NCBI GenBank assembly: GCA_029239675.1
Contig: JARBUM010000008.1
Span: 1-64,000 of the forward strand
Source: Pelosinus sp.
GTDB taxonomy: Bacteria > Bacillota > Negativicutes > DSM-13327
Length of the DNA stretch: 64,000 nt
Direction of reading: 5' to 3'
Both the position numbers and the translations under genes were made by a program. The notes under the pieces were generated by a model. That model saw only the letters and a program-made list of their open reading frames with translations. It was not told the DNA's origin and did not search any database. This document shows, piece by piece, positions 25,886 to 35,261 of the stretch. Positions within the stretch are counted from its first letter, which is position 1. The number at the start of each line of letters is the position of its first letter.

Positions 25886-26320
25886 TCAGACACCTATTAT
25901 ATCTCCCATTTCTTTAGCAACTGCTTTCGCTAACTCAACTACTACTTCTTCTATTGTACATGGAGTACGGTAACCAATTAATAACACACCTTTTACTCTA
26001 CCCTTCATCACAACTGGAACTCCTAAAGCTGACCGCAGTTCCTCAGCGTAAAGAATAGGATATTCCTGAGGGTCATCATGTTGCCTAGACTCATAATTTT
26101 CCAATAACATTGGTCGCCCTGACATCAATACTTTTCCCGCAATGCCCTTACCAGAGCGCAATACAATTCGTCGAAAACGTTCATTTTTATTACCCACTGC
26201 ATATTTCCAACGGATGGCAGCTTTGCCTGATTCTTGACAAGCAAAAGCCGAAAAATCAGCGCCAGTCCGTAGTCGCAAATCCTCCAAACAGCTACTGATT
26301 AGTCCTTCTAGTGTATTCAT
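25886..26320 (-). CDS. nreA: NreA-like GAF-domain nitrate sensor
   Basis: This 144-residue protein consists of one GAF domain (strands RWKYAVGN, VLRSGKGIAGKVLMSGRPMLL, ALGVPVVMKGRVKGVLLIGYR). In Staphylococcus NreA is a single GAF protein that binds nitrate and restrains NreB when nitrate is absent. Size, single domain and position directly before nreB and nreC fit this role. I cannot confirm the nitrate-contacting residues by eye. The gene has its own promoter at 26354-26382 and an ATG with GGGAGAAG before it. It is 122 nt after narI. Confidence 0.82.
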   Translation of the reverse strand: MNTLEGLISSCLEDLRLRTGADFSAFACQESGKAAIRWKYAVGNKNERFRRIVLRSGKGIAGKVLMSGRPMLLENYESRQHDDPQEYPILYAEELRSALGVPVVMKGRVKGVLLIGYRTPCTIEEVVVELAKAVAKEMGDIIGV

Positions 26321-26353
26321 TAAAAACTTCTCCCGAATATTAATTTTATCTAC

Positions 26354-26382
26354 AATTTAGCACAGTTTGTATTTAAAAGCAA
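26354..26382 (-). promoter_or_regulatory. Probable promoter of nreABC
   Basis: On the - strand TTGCTT (26377-26382) and TAAATT (26354-26359) are 17 bp apart, about 34 bp before the nreA start. This would let the sensors be made independently of the nar operon. Confidence 0.6.
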
Positions 26383-26398
26383 AGACAAAGGGCTAATA

Positions 26399-26440
26399 CC
26401 ATAAGGGCAATCCCAATAATAGCCGTGATTACCCTTATGG
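26399..26440 (-). terminator. Probable hairpin terminator behind narI
   Basis: CCATAAGGG (26399-26407) pairs with CCCTTATGG (26432-26440); the - strand continuation is moderately T-rich (CCCTTTGTCTTTG). It may only reduce read-through into nreABC. Confidence 0.5.
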
Positions 26441-26441
26441 C

Positions 26442-27143
26442 TCAATGAAAGGATTTGGCTTTTAAATCCCGACTAAAATATTGGATATATGCTCTATTTA
26501 TATATTCTATAGGCATACTCCATACATGTACTAGTCTTGTAAAAGGCCACACGGCAAATATTCCAAAACCTACAGCAACATGAAGTTTGAAAACTAGAGG
26601 CACAGTAACCATTAAGGAAACATCAGGCTGCAAGAATAGCAAACCTCTAAACCAAGGCCCAATGGTTTCTCGATAATCAAAACTACCGATGCTCAGAACA
26701 TTCGTAATTGTACTTGCCAACCCTAACGAGACTTCAACTAGGACCATTAGCACAACAACTAAATCAGCCATGCTACTAACCGCAAATACACGATCATTGC
26801 CAAAGCGACGTAGAGTAAGAATAAGGATACCTGCTAATGTGACTAGGCCAGCTGGTCCTCCACCATAGACAGCAGCCATATGGTACATATGTTCATTCAC
26901 CCCAATGGATTCGAAAAAGGCTTTTGGAATCAATAGACCTGAAACATGCCCCCCAACAACAGCTAGAATACCAATATGGAATAACATACTGCCCCACCAT
27001 AAACTGCGTTTTTCTAGCAATTCACTTGATCTAGCTGTCCACCCTAATTTATCCTTGTTATAACGATAAATGTGTCCTAATACAAAAATAGTTAATGCCA
27101 CATAAGGATAAATTACCCATAAAAATTGTTCTCCAAAATTCAT
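26442..27143 (-). CDS. narI: Respiratory nitrate reductase gamma subunit NarI
   Basis: NarI is the membrane cytochrome b that passes electrons from quinol to NarH. The 233-residue protein has five helices and the four heme ligands His56, His66, His188 and His206, which match E. coli His56, 66, 187 and 205 within one residue. GGGGGAGG stands before the ATG at 27143; its ATG overlaps the narJ stop as ATGA, so the two are translationally coupled. The longer frame upstream lies inside narJ and is not likely to be used. Confidence 0.95.
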   Translation of the reverse strand: MNFGEQFLWVIYPYVALTIFVLGHIYRYNKDKLGWTARSSELLEKRSLWWGSMLFHIGILAVVGGHVSGLLIPKAFFESIGVNEHMYHMAAVYGGGPAGLVTLAGILILTLRRFGNDRVFAVSSMADLVVVLMVLVEVSLGLASTITNVLSIGSFDYRETIGPWFRGLLFLQPDVSLMVTVPLVFKLHVAVGFGIFAVWPFTRLVHVWSMPIEYINRAYIQYFSRDLKAKSFH

Positions 27144-27691
27144 GATAGACCTCCCCCTGTGCGGGCAGTTTCTGAACATAGGATTGGAGCTGTAGATCCC
27201 ACACAGATCTCAAGTAACCCTGCATAAGGACTATGATTCTCTAAAAGTTGTTGCCACAATTTTTCCATACCTAGCCTTACAATCTCTAACACTTGCTTAC
27301 ATGATTCTTGGCTGGCAATAGATAAAAATTCAAGTAACATGGGAAGATAGTCAGGTAACTCCTCCGTGTCTACTTCAAGCCCAGCTTGTAAGTAGATACT
27401 TTTCAAATCTGCTAACACCTGCCCACGCTTCCGATCGTCAGGGCAAATTAGAGAGGTAATATATAGATTACAGTGTTCATTAAAATCAAAAGTTGCTACA
27501 TATTTTTCCGCTAATTCCTCACAACTCTTATGATCTAAATAGTTTAGAAAGGCATGCACATTTTCCATCTTTGGCAATTTTTCTAAGTCAGTTGTCAATG
27601 CACGTAACTGATTGTTTTCCAGCCAACTACTGTTAGGATATTGAAGCAATAAGGACAATAGTTGCAACATCTCTCTTTCTTCATCTACCAC
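27140..27691 (-). CDS. narJ: Nitrate reductase assembly chaperone NarJ
   Basis: NarJ is the cytoplasmic chaperone needed for cofactor insertion into NarG and for membrane attachment. The 183-residue all-helical protein shows the TorD/NarJ pattern (LSLLLQYPNSSWL, a YVATFDF segment, LYITSLICPDDRKRGQVLADLKSIYLQAGLE in pieces, ELPDYLPMLLEFLS near residues 105-118). The start is placed at a GTG (27691) because AGGAGG lies 8 nt before it; this overlaps the end of narH by 11 nt. It sits in the usual place between narH and narI. Confidence 0.93.
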   Translation of the reverse strand: MVDEEREMLQLLSLLLQYPNSSWLENNQLRALTTDLEKLPKMENVHAFLNYLDHKSCEELAEKYVATFDFNEHCNLYITSLICPDDRKRGQVLADLKSIYLQAGLEVDTEELPDYLPMLLEFLSIASQESCKQVLEIVRLGMEKLWQQLLENHSPYAGLLEICVGSTAPILCSETARTGGGLS

Positions 27692-29162
27692 CTTCTTCAC
27701 CTCCTGTACCAGAACATGAATTACCCTGGGGTAAGGAATAACCACAACTACCTTGTTCTTTATATACATTAACGTACTTTTCCTGATGAGATGTGGGAAT
27801 TACAAAACGATCCTCATATTTTGCAATAGCTAGCAAACGGTACATCCTCTCTACAGCAATTCCATCAAGACCGACCTCTCTCAGCTTATCTGTGTCAACG
27901 TTTTTCTTCGTGTTGATTGATCGCATGTAGGTTCTCATAGCTAGTAGCTTACTTAATGCGGCCTTAACAGATACTTTATTGCCAGCAGTCAAGATATTAG
28001 CTAGATACTCAATGGGAATGCGCATATCATCAAGTAAAGGAAAGAGGTTTTGACTTACCCCCTGCTCCTTTGCAGCACTAACAATCGGACTAAGAGGCGG
28101 AATATACCATACCATGGGCATGGTGCGAAATTCCGGATGCAATGGCAGGGCCACCCCATATCGCACGGCTAAATCATAAATGGGGGAACGTTTGGCACCT
28201 TCTAACCAATCTTCACGAATGCCATCTAGGCGAGCCTTTGCAATCACCTCTGGATCCGCAGGATCTAAGAATACCCCAAGCTGAGCCTCATATAATTCCT
28301 GCTCATTGACAATTGATGCCGCTTCTTTTACTTTATCCGCATCATACAATAGAACTCCCATATACCGCACTCTACCAGAACAAGTTTCCGAACAAATCGT
28401 AGGTTGACCAGATTCCACCCGTGGAAAACAGAAAATGCATTTTTCCGCTTTATGTGTTTGCCAATTAAAATACACTTTTTTATAGGGACAGCCAGTCATA
28501 CATAGACGCCAGCTTCGACAAGCATCCTGATCAACTAATACAATACCATCTTCTTCGCGCTTATAAATGGCACCCGAAGGACAAGCTGCCACACAACCAG
28601 GATTTAAACAATGCTCACAAAGTCTTGGTAGATAAGCCATAAAGGTTTGCTCAAACTCAAATTTTACTTTTTCCTGCATCTTCACTATATTTGGATCTCT
28701 AGTACCAGTTTGATGAACACCTGCTAAATCATCTTCCCAATTCGGCCCCCACTTGATCTCCATATTCTTGCCAGTAATGACGGATTTAGGACGAGCGACT
28801 GGCTGATAGCGTTTTGTAGGGCTGTTAAGTAGTTTTTCATAATCATAGGTCCAAGGCTCATAGTAATCATCAAGGGTAGGCATATCAGGATTATGAAACA
28901 ACTTAAATAATAACTTTGCCAAACGACTACCGCCTTTTAGCCTAAGCTTACCATCTTGTAGCTCCCAACCGCCCTTAAACTTTTCTTGATTCTCCCATTC
29001 CATAGGATAACCAATGCCAGGCTTGGTTTCTACATTATTGAACCACATATACTCCGCACCCTCACGATTGGTCCAAGTATTTTTACAGGTCACACTGCAA
29101 GTGTGACAGCCAATACACTTATCTAAATTGATTACCATAGCCAATTGCGCTTTAATCTTCAA
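27681..29162 (-). CDS. narH: Respiratory nitrate reductase beta subunit NarH
   Basis: NarH carries the four iron-sulfur clusters that link NarI to NarG. The 493-residue protein has the four cysteine groups: CIGCHTCSVTCK near residue 16, CEHCLNPGCVAACP near 182, CRSWRLCMTGCPYKK near 216 (the Trp replaces a cysteine and gives the [3Fe-4S] cluster), and CIFC/CSETCSGR near 244-262. The length is typical for the family. The gene overlaps narG by 11 nt upstream and narJ by 11 nt downstream, consistent with stoichiometric translation. Confidence 0.97.
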   Translation of the reverse strand: MKIKAQLAMVINLDKCIGCHTCSVTCKNTWTNREGAEYMWFNNVETKPGIGYPMEWENQEKFKGGWELQDGKLRLKGGSRLAKLLFKLFHNPDMPTLDDYYEPWTYDYEKLLNSPTKRYQPVARPKSVITGKNMEIKWGPNWEDDLAGVHQTGTRDPNIVKMQEKVKFEFEQTFMAYLPRLCEHCLNPGCVAACPSGAIYKREEDGIVLVDQDACRSWRLCMTGCPYKKVYFNWQTHKAEKCIFCFPRVESGQPTICSETCSGRVRYMGVLLYDADKVKEAASIVNEQELYEAQLGVFLDPADPEVIAKARLDGIREDWLEGAKRSPIYDLAVRYGVALPLHPEFRTMPMVWYIPPLSPIVSAAKEQGVSQNLFPLLDDMRIPIEYLANILTAGNKVSVKAALSKLLAMRTYMRSINTKKNVDTDKLREVGLDGIAVERMYRLLAIAKYEDRFVIPTSHQEKYVNVYKEQGSCGYSLPQGNSCSGTGGEEGGR

Positions 29163-32100
29163 GCCAAGACACCTCCTTCAACTTACGAACCGCAACATAA
29201 ATATCTCTTTGATTCCCAATTGGCCCGTAATAGTTAAACCCATAACTAAGCTGAGCATATCCGCCAATACACTGGGTGGGTTTAACATGAACACGTGTAG
29301 GGCTGTTGTGTGTACCGCCTCGTTGACCAGTAATGGAGGAACCGGGGACATTAATGTGCCTATCTTGGGCATGATACATGTAAAGAGTACCTCTCGGCAT
29401 ACGATGACTCACCACCACTCTAGCAGAGACTACACCATTACGGTTATACACTTCTACCCAATCATTATCCTTAAGATCTGCCTGCAAAGCATCCTGGTGA
29501 TTTATCCATACATGAGGTCCACCACGGAATAAGGTCAGCATATGCAGGTTGTCTTGATAAGTACTGTGTATATTCCATTTGCCATGGGGAGTAAGATATC
29601 TTAGGACAATTTCCTTGCCTTCTGCTAAGGGTTTATGCTCTTTGCCAGCAAACAGCACAGGCGATAAAGTCGGTTTATAAACAGGCATGGCTTCACCAAA
29701 CTCCAGCATGATTTCATGATCAATATAGAAATGTTGTCGTCCTGTCAGTGTACGAAAAGGCATCAAGTGATCGATACTGGTGGTAAAGGGTGAGTAGCGT
29801 TTATCCCCTTGATTAGATCCAGTAAATACAGGTGTAGGGATGACCTGCCTAGGCTGAGCAGTTATATCATTAAAAGTAATTTTTTCTCCTGCCCGACCAG
29901 CGCTGATATCTTTAAGCTCCATGCCTGTTTTCTTTTCTGCATCTTCCCAAGCTTTCATGGCCAATTTGCCATTGGTAGCACTTGATAAAGTGAGTATTGC
30001 TTCTGCAGCTTGGCGAGCTTTTTCGATAGTAGGACGACCGAAGGCTACACCAGGCACTGTGATCTTTCCATTAATTTTTTTAAGTTCTTCGTATTGTTCT
30101 TTTACTGAAAATGCAATACCATGCGCTCCTACTGGATTTTTTTCCAATAATGGTCCAAGAGAGATAAATTTATTATAAATTTCTTTATAATCTCGTTCCA
30201 CCATTACCATATTCGGCATAGTTTTTCCAGGTATCGCCTCCACTTCCCCCTTGCGCCAGTCCATTACTTTACCAAAAGGCTGAGCAATCTCGCCTGGTGA
30301 GTCATGCATAAGAGGTACTGCTACGATATCTTTTTGTACTTCCGGTAGATATTCTATCGCCATTGCGGAAAAGGTCTTTGCCAATTCTTTAAAAATGTCC
30401 CAATCAGACTTCGCTTCCCATGGCGGACTAATTGCTGGATTGAAGGGGTGAACAAAAGGATGCATATCCGTACTACTTAAATCCGTTTTTTCATACCAAG
30501 TAGCAGCAGGCAGCACAATATCAGAATAAAGAGCAGTACCAGCCATACGGAAATCTAAATTAACTAATAAATCCAGTTTTCCTTCTGGAGGGGCATTATT
30601 CCACTCAACTTCCTCTGGCCTCAAATCCTCATTTGGTTCCGATAAGAGACCATGAGATGCTCCCAGTAAATATTTTAGAAAATACTCATGCCCCTTACCC
30701 GAACTAGAAATAAGATTAGAACGCCAGACAAATAATCCACGAGGGTGATTCGCAGCATTGTCAGGATCTTCTACAGCGAAGGACATGGACTTATCTTTTA
30801 GTTTTTTGACCACATGATCGATTACTTTTTCAGACGTTTCAGCTCCTGCCTGCGTGGCCTCCGCACTTAGCTGCAAAGAGTTTTGACTAAACTGAGGATA
30901 AGAAGGCATCCAGCCAAGGCGGGCGGCCAATACGTTATAGTCTGCTGGATGGCTGTAGCGGCTTTTGGCCACTGTCGGTGATTTTAGACCATTCATACTA
31001 TGTGTTTCATACTGCCACTGATTGGTGGCAAAATAAAAGAAGGAAGTTGCATTCTGCAGGCGAGGCGGCATTGACCAGTCACGAGCAAAAGCTACCGTAC
31101 CCCATCCTTCTATGGGACGGCACTTTTCCTGTCCTACATAATGAGCCCAACCGCCACCATTTATGCCCTGACAGCCCGTTAGAATTACCAAATTCAATAT
31201 AGCCCGATAAATGGTGTCTCCATTGAACCAATGATTAATGCCTGCTCCCATGATAATCATGGACCGTCCTTTCGTATCAGCAGCATTTTGTGCAAATTCT
31301 CTGGCTATCTGAATCACCAAATCAGACTCCACATTCGTATGTTTCTTTTGCCAGGCTGGGGTATATGTCTGTTCATCATAATAATTGATAGGATATTGCC
31401 CTGGCAGATTGCGTTCAACTCCATATTGAGCCAACATAAGATCAAATACAGTTGTGACTCGTAGCAGTTTGCCGTTCTTCATGATCAATTTCACAGGAAT
31501 ACCCCGTTTAACAATTCCAGTACCGCCCTCCGTAAATTCTGGAAGATCCACACAGATTTGCTCATCTTCTTGCCCTAAGAGTGTTAACAATGGCGCTAGA
31601 ACCTCACCAGCCTCATTCTCCATTTTTAAATTCCATTGTCCCGTACTATCCCAACGTTGGCCTATGGTCCCCTTCGGAACAGCTAGACCATCCTGTAAGG
31701 TATCCCACAATACTGGTTTCCACTCTCCTTTGTTCGCTGCTAGCCCAAGATCACTAGCTCGTGCAAAGCGGCCTGGAGTATATACAGAATCGTTTTGTTC
31801 AATTAACACCAAAAAGGGCATATCCGTAAACTGTTTGGCATAGTCGATAAAATATTCTTCTTGTTTCTCAACATAAAACTCTTTTAATATAACATGGGTC
31901 ATAGCCTGAGCTAAGGCGGCATCTGAGCCCGGGTTAACTGGGAGCCAATTGTCCGCAAACTTTACATTTTCCGCATAATCCGGACTAACTGCTACTACCT
32001 TCGTGCCTTTATATCGTACTTCCGTCATAAAATGAGCATCCGGTGTCCTGGTCATTGGTACGTTGGAACCCCACATTATGATATATCCAGCATTATACCA

Positions 32101-32841
32101 ATCGCTACTCTCTGGCACATCTGTCTGCTCACCCCAAATTTGAGGCGAAGCAGGCGGTAAATCCGCATACCAGTCATAAAAGCTTAGCATCGGCGCACCC
32201 AAAAGGGATAAAAACCTTGATCCAGCTGCATAGCTTACCATAGACATGGCTGGTATGGGAGTAAAACCAGCAATACGGTCAGGTCCATAGGTAATAATGG
32301 TATAGATCAGCATAGCTGACATGATCTCATTAACCTCTTGCCAGTCGGCCCGCACAAATCCGCCCTTTCCTCGCACTTCTTTATATAGTTTTGTTTTATT
32401 CCCATCTTCTACAATAGAACCCCAAGCCTTTACTAAATGGCCATTGCTATTTTTAACTGCCTCACGCCATAAGGACAATAATTGGCGGCGGATATAGGGG
32501 TATTTGACTCTAAGAGGACTATATACATACCAAGAGAAGCTAGCCCCTCTTGGACACCCTCTAGGCTCAAATTCTGGCATATCTGGTCCTGTGGAGGGAT
32601 AATCAGTCTGCTGGTTTTCTGACGTAATAATACCGTCCTTCACAAATACCTTCCAGCTACAGGATCCTGTACAATTTACACCATGGGTAGTGCGTACAAC
32701 TTTGTCATAATTCCATCGCTGTCGGTATATAGCTTCAGATTCTCTATCATCTGCAACCACTTGGCTCCAACCATTCTCTGACTTTTCCTTTGTCTTAAAG
32801 AAATTTAGTTTTTTCCATAATGGTAATCTTTTCTTCTCCAT
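29152..32841 (-). CDS. narG: Respiratory nitrate reductase alpha subunit NarG
   Basis: NarG reduces nitrate to nitrite at a molybdenum bis-MGD centre on the cytoplasmic face of the membrane. The 1229-residue protein has the His-ligated [4Fe-4S] site (His53, Cys57, Cys61, Cys96) and the FYDWYADLPP segment whose Asp223 corresponds to the Mo ligand Asp222 of E. coli. The WGEQTDVPES and NVPMTRTPDAHF motifs are typical. There is no Tat leader, as for all cytoplasm-facing NarG. It starts 21 nt after narK and is thus in the same operon. Confidence 0.98.
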   Translation of the reverse strand: MEKKRLPLWKKLNFFKTKEKSENGWSQVVADDRESEAIYRQRWNYDKVVRTTHGVNCTGSCSWKVFVKDGIITSENQQTDYPSTGPDMPEFEPRGCPRGASFSWYVYSPLRVKYPYIRRQLLSLWREAVKNSNGHLVKAWGSIVEDGNKTKLYKEVRGKGGFVRADWQEVNEIMSAMLIYTIITYGPDRIAGFTPIPAMSMVSYAAGSRFLSLLGAPMLSFYDWYADLPPASPQIWGEQTDVPESSDWYNAGYIIMWGSNVPMTRTPDAHFMTEVRYKGTKVVAVSPDYAENVKFADNWLPVNPGSDAALAQAMTHVILKEFYVEKQEEYFIDYAKQFTDMPFLVLIEQNDSVYTPGRFARASDLGLAANKGEWKPVLWDTLQDGLAVPKGTIGQRWDSTGQWNLKMENEAGEVLAPLLTLLGQEDEQICVDLPEFTEGGTGIVKRGIPVKLIMKNGKLLRVTTVFDLMLAQYGVERNLPGQYPINYYDEQTYTPAWQKKHTNVESDLVIQIAREFAQNAADTKGRSMIIMGAGINHWFNGDTIYRAILNLVILTGCQGINGGGWAHYVGQEKCRPIEGWGTVAFARDWSMPPRLQNATSFFYFATNQWQYETHSMNGLKSPTVAKSRYSHPADYNVLAARLGWMPSYPQFSQNSLQLSAEATQAGAETSEKVIDHVVKKLKDKSMSFAVEDPDNAANHPRGLFVWRSNLISSSGKGHEYFLKYLLGASHGLLSEPNEDLRPEEVEWNNAPPEGKLDLLVNLDFRMAGTALYSDIVLPAATWYEKTDLSSTDMHPFVHPFNPAISPPWEAKSDWDIFKELAKTFSAMAIEYLPEVQKDIVAVPLMHDSPGEIAQPFGKVMDWRKGEVEAIPGKTMPNMVMVERDYKEIYNKFISLGPLLEKNPVGAHGIAFSVKEQYEELKKINGKITVPGVAFGRPTIEKARQAAEAILTLSSATNGKLAMKAWEDAEKKTGMELKDISAGRAGEKITFNDITAQPRQVIPTPVFTGSNQGDKRYSPFTTSIDHLMPFRTLTGRQHFYIDHEIMLEFGEAMPVYKPTLSPVLFAGKEHKPLAEGKEIVLRYLTPHGKWNIHSTYQDNLHMLTLFRGGPHVWINHQDALQADLKDNDWVEVYNRNGVVSARVVVSHRMPRGTLYMYHAQDRHINVPGSSITGQRGGTHNSPTRVHVKPTQCIGGYAQLSYGFNYYGPIGNQRDIYVAVRKLKEVSWLED

Positions 32842-32862
32842 ATACTCTCACCTCCATATTTT

Positions 32863-34164
32863 TTAGCACCTGATCTCTGCATTTTTGCGATTATAATAAT
32901 GCCTAATTACAAATAAACTTATTATATAAAAGACAATAAAACAATATAAGGCTATGGCTGGTGATCCAGTATTCTGTGTTGACCATCCAAAAGCCTTGGG
33001 AACAAAAAATGCACCATATGCAGCAACGGCTGAAATAAAACCAATAGCTGGTGCTGCTTCTTTAGGACTAAATATTTTAGAGAGCATTCCAAAAGTAGAA
33101 CCGCTGGCTGCCCCAGTAGTAACAAATAAAATTAATGCCATGATGAAAAATACGATAAAATTATGTTGATTCATAAAAAAGATAACTCCCAAAGTGGCAC
33201 CAACCATAATAAAAATAGACCAGAAGCTTACTCGTGCCCCACCATATTTATCAGCAGCCCAGCCTCCTATGGGGCGAGAAAGAGCACCTACTAGAGGACC
33301 TAAAAAAGCATATTCCAAAGGATTAATGCTGGGAAATTGAAATTTTATCAATAAGGGAAACACTGCTGAATAGCCAATAAAAGACCCAAAGGCAATAGTA
33401 TAGATAAAACTCATAATCCACATATGTTTACAACTAAAGATGCCGAATTGTTCACGTACAGATGCTTTTGCAGTCTCCAGATTATTCATTCCAAAAAATG
33501 CGGCTACTGTGATCACGACAATGGGAATAATCCATACAAAAGCAGCATTTTGCAGCCAAATATTTTTACCAATCTCACCATTCACTAGCGTTTGAGCCTC
33601 ACCACCTATACTGCCGAAAAGCCCAAAGGTGACTACAAGAGGTGCTACAAACTGTACTACACTAACGCCTACATTGCCCAAGCCCCCATTTATCCCGAGG
33701 GCAGTTCCCTTTAGTTTCTTAGGGAAAAAGAAGTTAATGTTACCCATAGATGACGCAAAATTCCCTCCGCCTAAGCCACATAATATAGCCAATATAGCCA
33801 TGGTCCTATAGGTTGTAGTACTATCCTGTACTGCATATCCAATACCAATCGCGGGGATCAAAAGAGATGCAGTACTAATCACAGTCCAATTTCGACCACC
33901 AAAAACAGGCACTACAAAAGCATAGAAAATGCGTAAAGTTGCACCTGATAATCCTGGCAAAGCGGCTAAATTAAATAACTCCTCTGCGCTAAAGTTAAAC
34001 CCTGCATTATTAAGATTAACAGCTATAACCGACCATAACATCCAAATACAAAAAGCTACGAGTAGAGCCGGAACAGAGATCCATAAATTCCGGTTCGCAA
34101 TTTTTCTACCCTCCTGCTCCCAGAAAATAGGGTCCTCCGGATTCCATGTTTTCAATTTATACAA
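32863..34164 (-). CDS. narK: NarK-type nitrate/nitrite transporter (MFS, NNP family)
   Basis: The 433-residue MFS protein has 12 helices and the nitrate signature GGGNFASSMGNINFFFP near residues 130-146, plus a second Gly-rich signature TTGAASGSTFGML near 353-365. It should take up nitrate and export nitrite, either as an exchanger or with protons. The start at 34164 is a TTG placed 8 nt after AAAGGAGG; the frame continues seven codons upstream to another TTG, but that would put the ribosome binding site inside the gene. It heads the narKGHJI operon, whose promoter carries two TAGGG-N4-CCCTA-type palindromes. Confidence 0.93.
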   Translation of the reverse strand: MYKLKTWNPEDPIFWEQEGRKIANRNLWISVPALLVAFCIWMLWSVIAVNLNNAGFNFSAEELFNLAALPGLSGATLRIFYAFVVPVFGGRNWTVISTASLLIPAIGIGYAVQDSTTTYRTMAILAILCGLGGGNFASSMGNINFFFPKKLKGTALGINGGLGNVGVSVVQFVAPLVVTFGLFGSIGGEAQTLVNGEIGKNIWLQNAAFVWIIPIVVITVAAFFGMNNLETAKASVREQFGIFSCKHMWIMSFIYTIAFGSFIGYSAVFPLLIKFQFPSINPLEYAFLGPLVGALSRPIGGWAADKYGGARVSFWSIFIMVGATLGVIFFMNQHNFIVFFIMALILFVTTGAASGSTFGMLSKIFSPKEAAPAIGFISAVAAYGAFFVPKAFGWSTQNTGSPAIALYCFIVFYIISLFVIRHYYNRKNAEIRC

Positions 34165-34210
34165 TGACTGGTCCTCCTTTAGCAAATATGTAATATATAT
34201 TGTCAGATTA

Positions 34211-34238
34211 ATTTTAATATTTTGTCGACAAAAAGTAA
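34211..34238 (-). promoter_or_regulatory. narK operon promoter (activator-dependent type)
   Basis: On the - strand TAAAAT (34211-34216) is a good -10 box; 16 bp upstream stands only a poor -35 (TTACTT, 34233-34238). The same elements occur at the same spacing before asrA. The centre of the nearest palindrome is about 44 bp before the predicted transcript start, suitable for an activator that touches RNA polymerase. Confidence 0.6.
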
Positions 34239-34287
34239 TGTAGGGAATTCCCTATATAAATCTTGGGAATTCCCTACATTACTTTTT
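34230..34287. promoter_or_regulatory. Paired NreC-like palindromes in a 23-bp inverted repeat
   Basis: The arms 34230-34252 and 34265-34287 are exact complements. Each contains a smaller palindrome: TAGGGAATTCCCTA at 34241-34254 and TTGGGAATTCCCTA at 34263-34276, of the TAGGG-N4-CCCTA form. The hairpin has T5 on both sides, so it can also act as terminator of asrC while serving as activator site for narK. Confidence 0.7.
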
Positions 34288-34292
34288 GAAGC

Positions 34293-35246
34293 TTACCAAT
34301 ATATATATTCCGCTACTTGTGCCTCAGGATTTAAATTTATATCTTTTAATGCCCAAGTTTTGAATACTTGATAACCCGTTCTATCGACAATGTACCCTAC
34401 ATGTTCCTTTCCTCCTGGTGCATCTTTATCGATATAATGATGAACATAATCATAGGTATTCTTAATGATCCCCAAGATACTAGCTTCATCAATCCACTTG
34501 ATAAAAGGTTGAGCAATTCTCGGATTCTTTCTTCCCGTTCTCCCCATAATTACAAGCTGATATAATTTATTGGCACTTCTACTCCAGGCTCCTGTTGGGC
34601 ACTTTAACACACATTCTCCACAACCAATACATTTATCCGAATTCCTAGCCACCTTAAAGCTTTCAAACTTCAATGCACCAGCAGATTTCTTTTCACAAGC
34701 TTTTACACATGCTTGGCAACCAATGCACCGATAAGAATCATACCGCGGTTCGTTCGTACCAATAATGCCAAAGTCATTCATTCTCGCTTTAATACAATCG
34801 TTAGGGCAACCAGTAAGGGCAATCTTCACATGATAGTCATTGGGAAATATCACTTTCTCTATTCGTTGCGCAAAAGCACTTGTATCAAAATTAGCAAACT
34901 GACATACTCGACTACCAATACAGGCTACAACATTTCTAGTACCCGCTGCAGGATATCCTGCATTAGAAGCAGTTTGGTTAATTTCAAGTCCATCGATTAG
35001 ACTTTGGATTATAGCATTTACCTCAGCCATTTTTTCCATACTAATGCCAGGAATCTCAAAGCCTTGTCGCGTTGTTATATGAATAGTTCCATTACCGAAT
35101 GTTTCTGCTACATGCTTAACCGTATCCAGATATTTTGCTGCCATTTCTCCTCCCGGAACCCGTATTCTAACAGCAGTCTTATCTCTTTCCTTTGTAATAC
35201 GAAAGGCATTCTTTTTCAGCATCTTGGTATTCATATCCATATTCAC
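34293..35246 (-). CDS. asrC: Anaerobic sulfite reductase subunit C
   Basis: AsrC is the siroheme subunit that reduces sulfite to sulfide. The 317-residue protein shows the sulfite/nitrite reductase pattern: THITTRQGFEI-like segment near residue 57, CIGSRVCQFA near 109, and TGCPNDCIKA near 144-153, which together bind the [4Fe-4S]-siroheme pair. Two ferredoxin motifs follow (CIGCQACVKAC near 174; CIGCGECVLKCP near 203). The start GTG at 35246 has AAGGAGG in front. It is intact, unlike the two upstream genes of the operon, whose products it needs for electrons from NADH. Confidence 0.93.
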   Translation of the reverse strand: MNMDMNTKMLKKNAFRITKERDKTAVRIRVPGGEMAAKYLDTVKHVAETFGNGTIHITTRQGFEIPGISMEKMAEVNAIIQSLIDGLEINQTASNAGYPAAGTRNVVACIGSRVCQFANFDTSAFAQRIEKVIFPNDYHVKIALTGCPNDCIKARMNDFGIIGTNEPRYDSYRCIGCQACVKACEKKSAGALKFESFKVARNSDKCIGCGECVLKCPTGAWSRSANKLYQLVIMGRTGRKNPRIAQPFIKWIDEASILGIIKNTYDYVHHYIDKDAPGGKEHVGYIVDRTGYQVFKTWALKDINLNPEAQVAEYIYW

Positions 35247-35261
35247 ACTGCTCCTCCTTAA

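Noticed and set aside
34224-34230. TTGTCGACAA beside the narK box as a Rex or Fnr site
   Set aside because: It does not match the long Rex operator or the TTGAT-N4-ATCAA Fnr site, and the asrA promoter lacks it.
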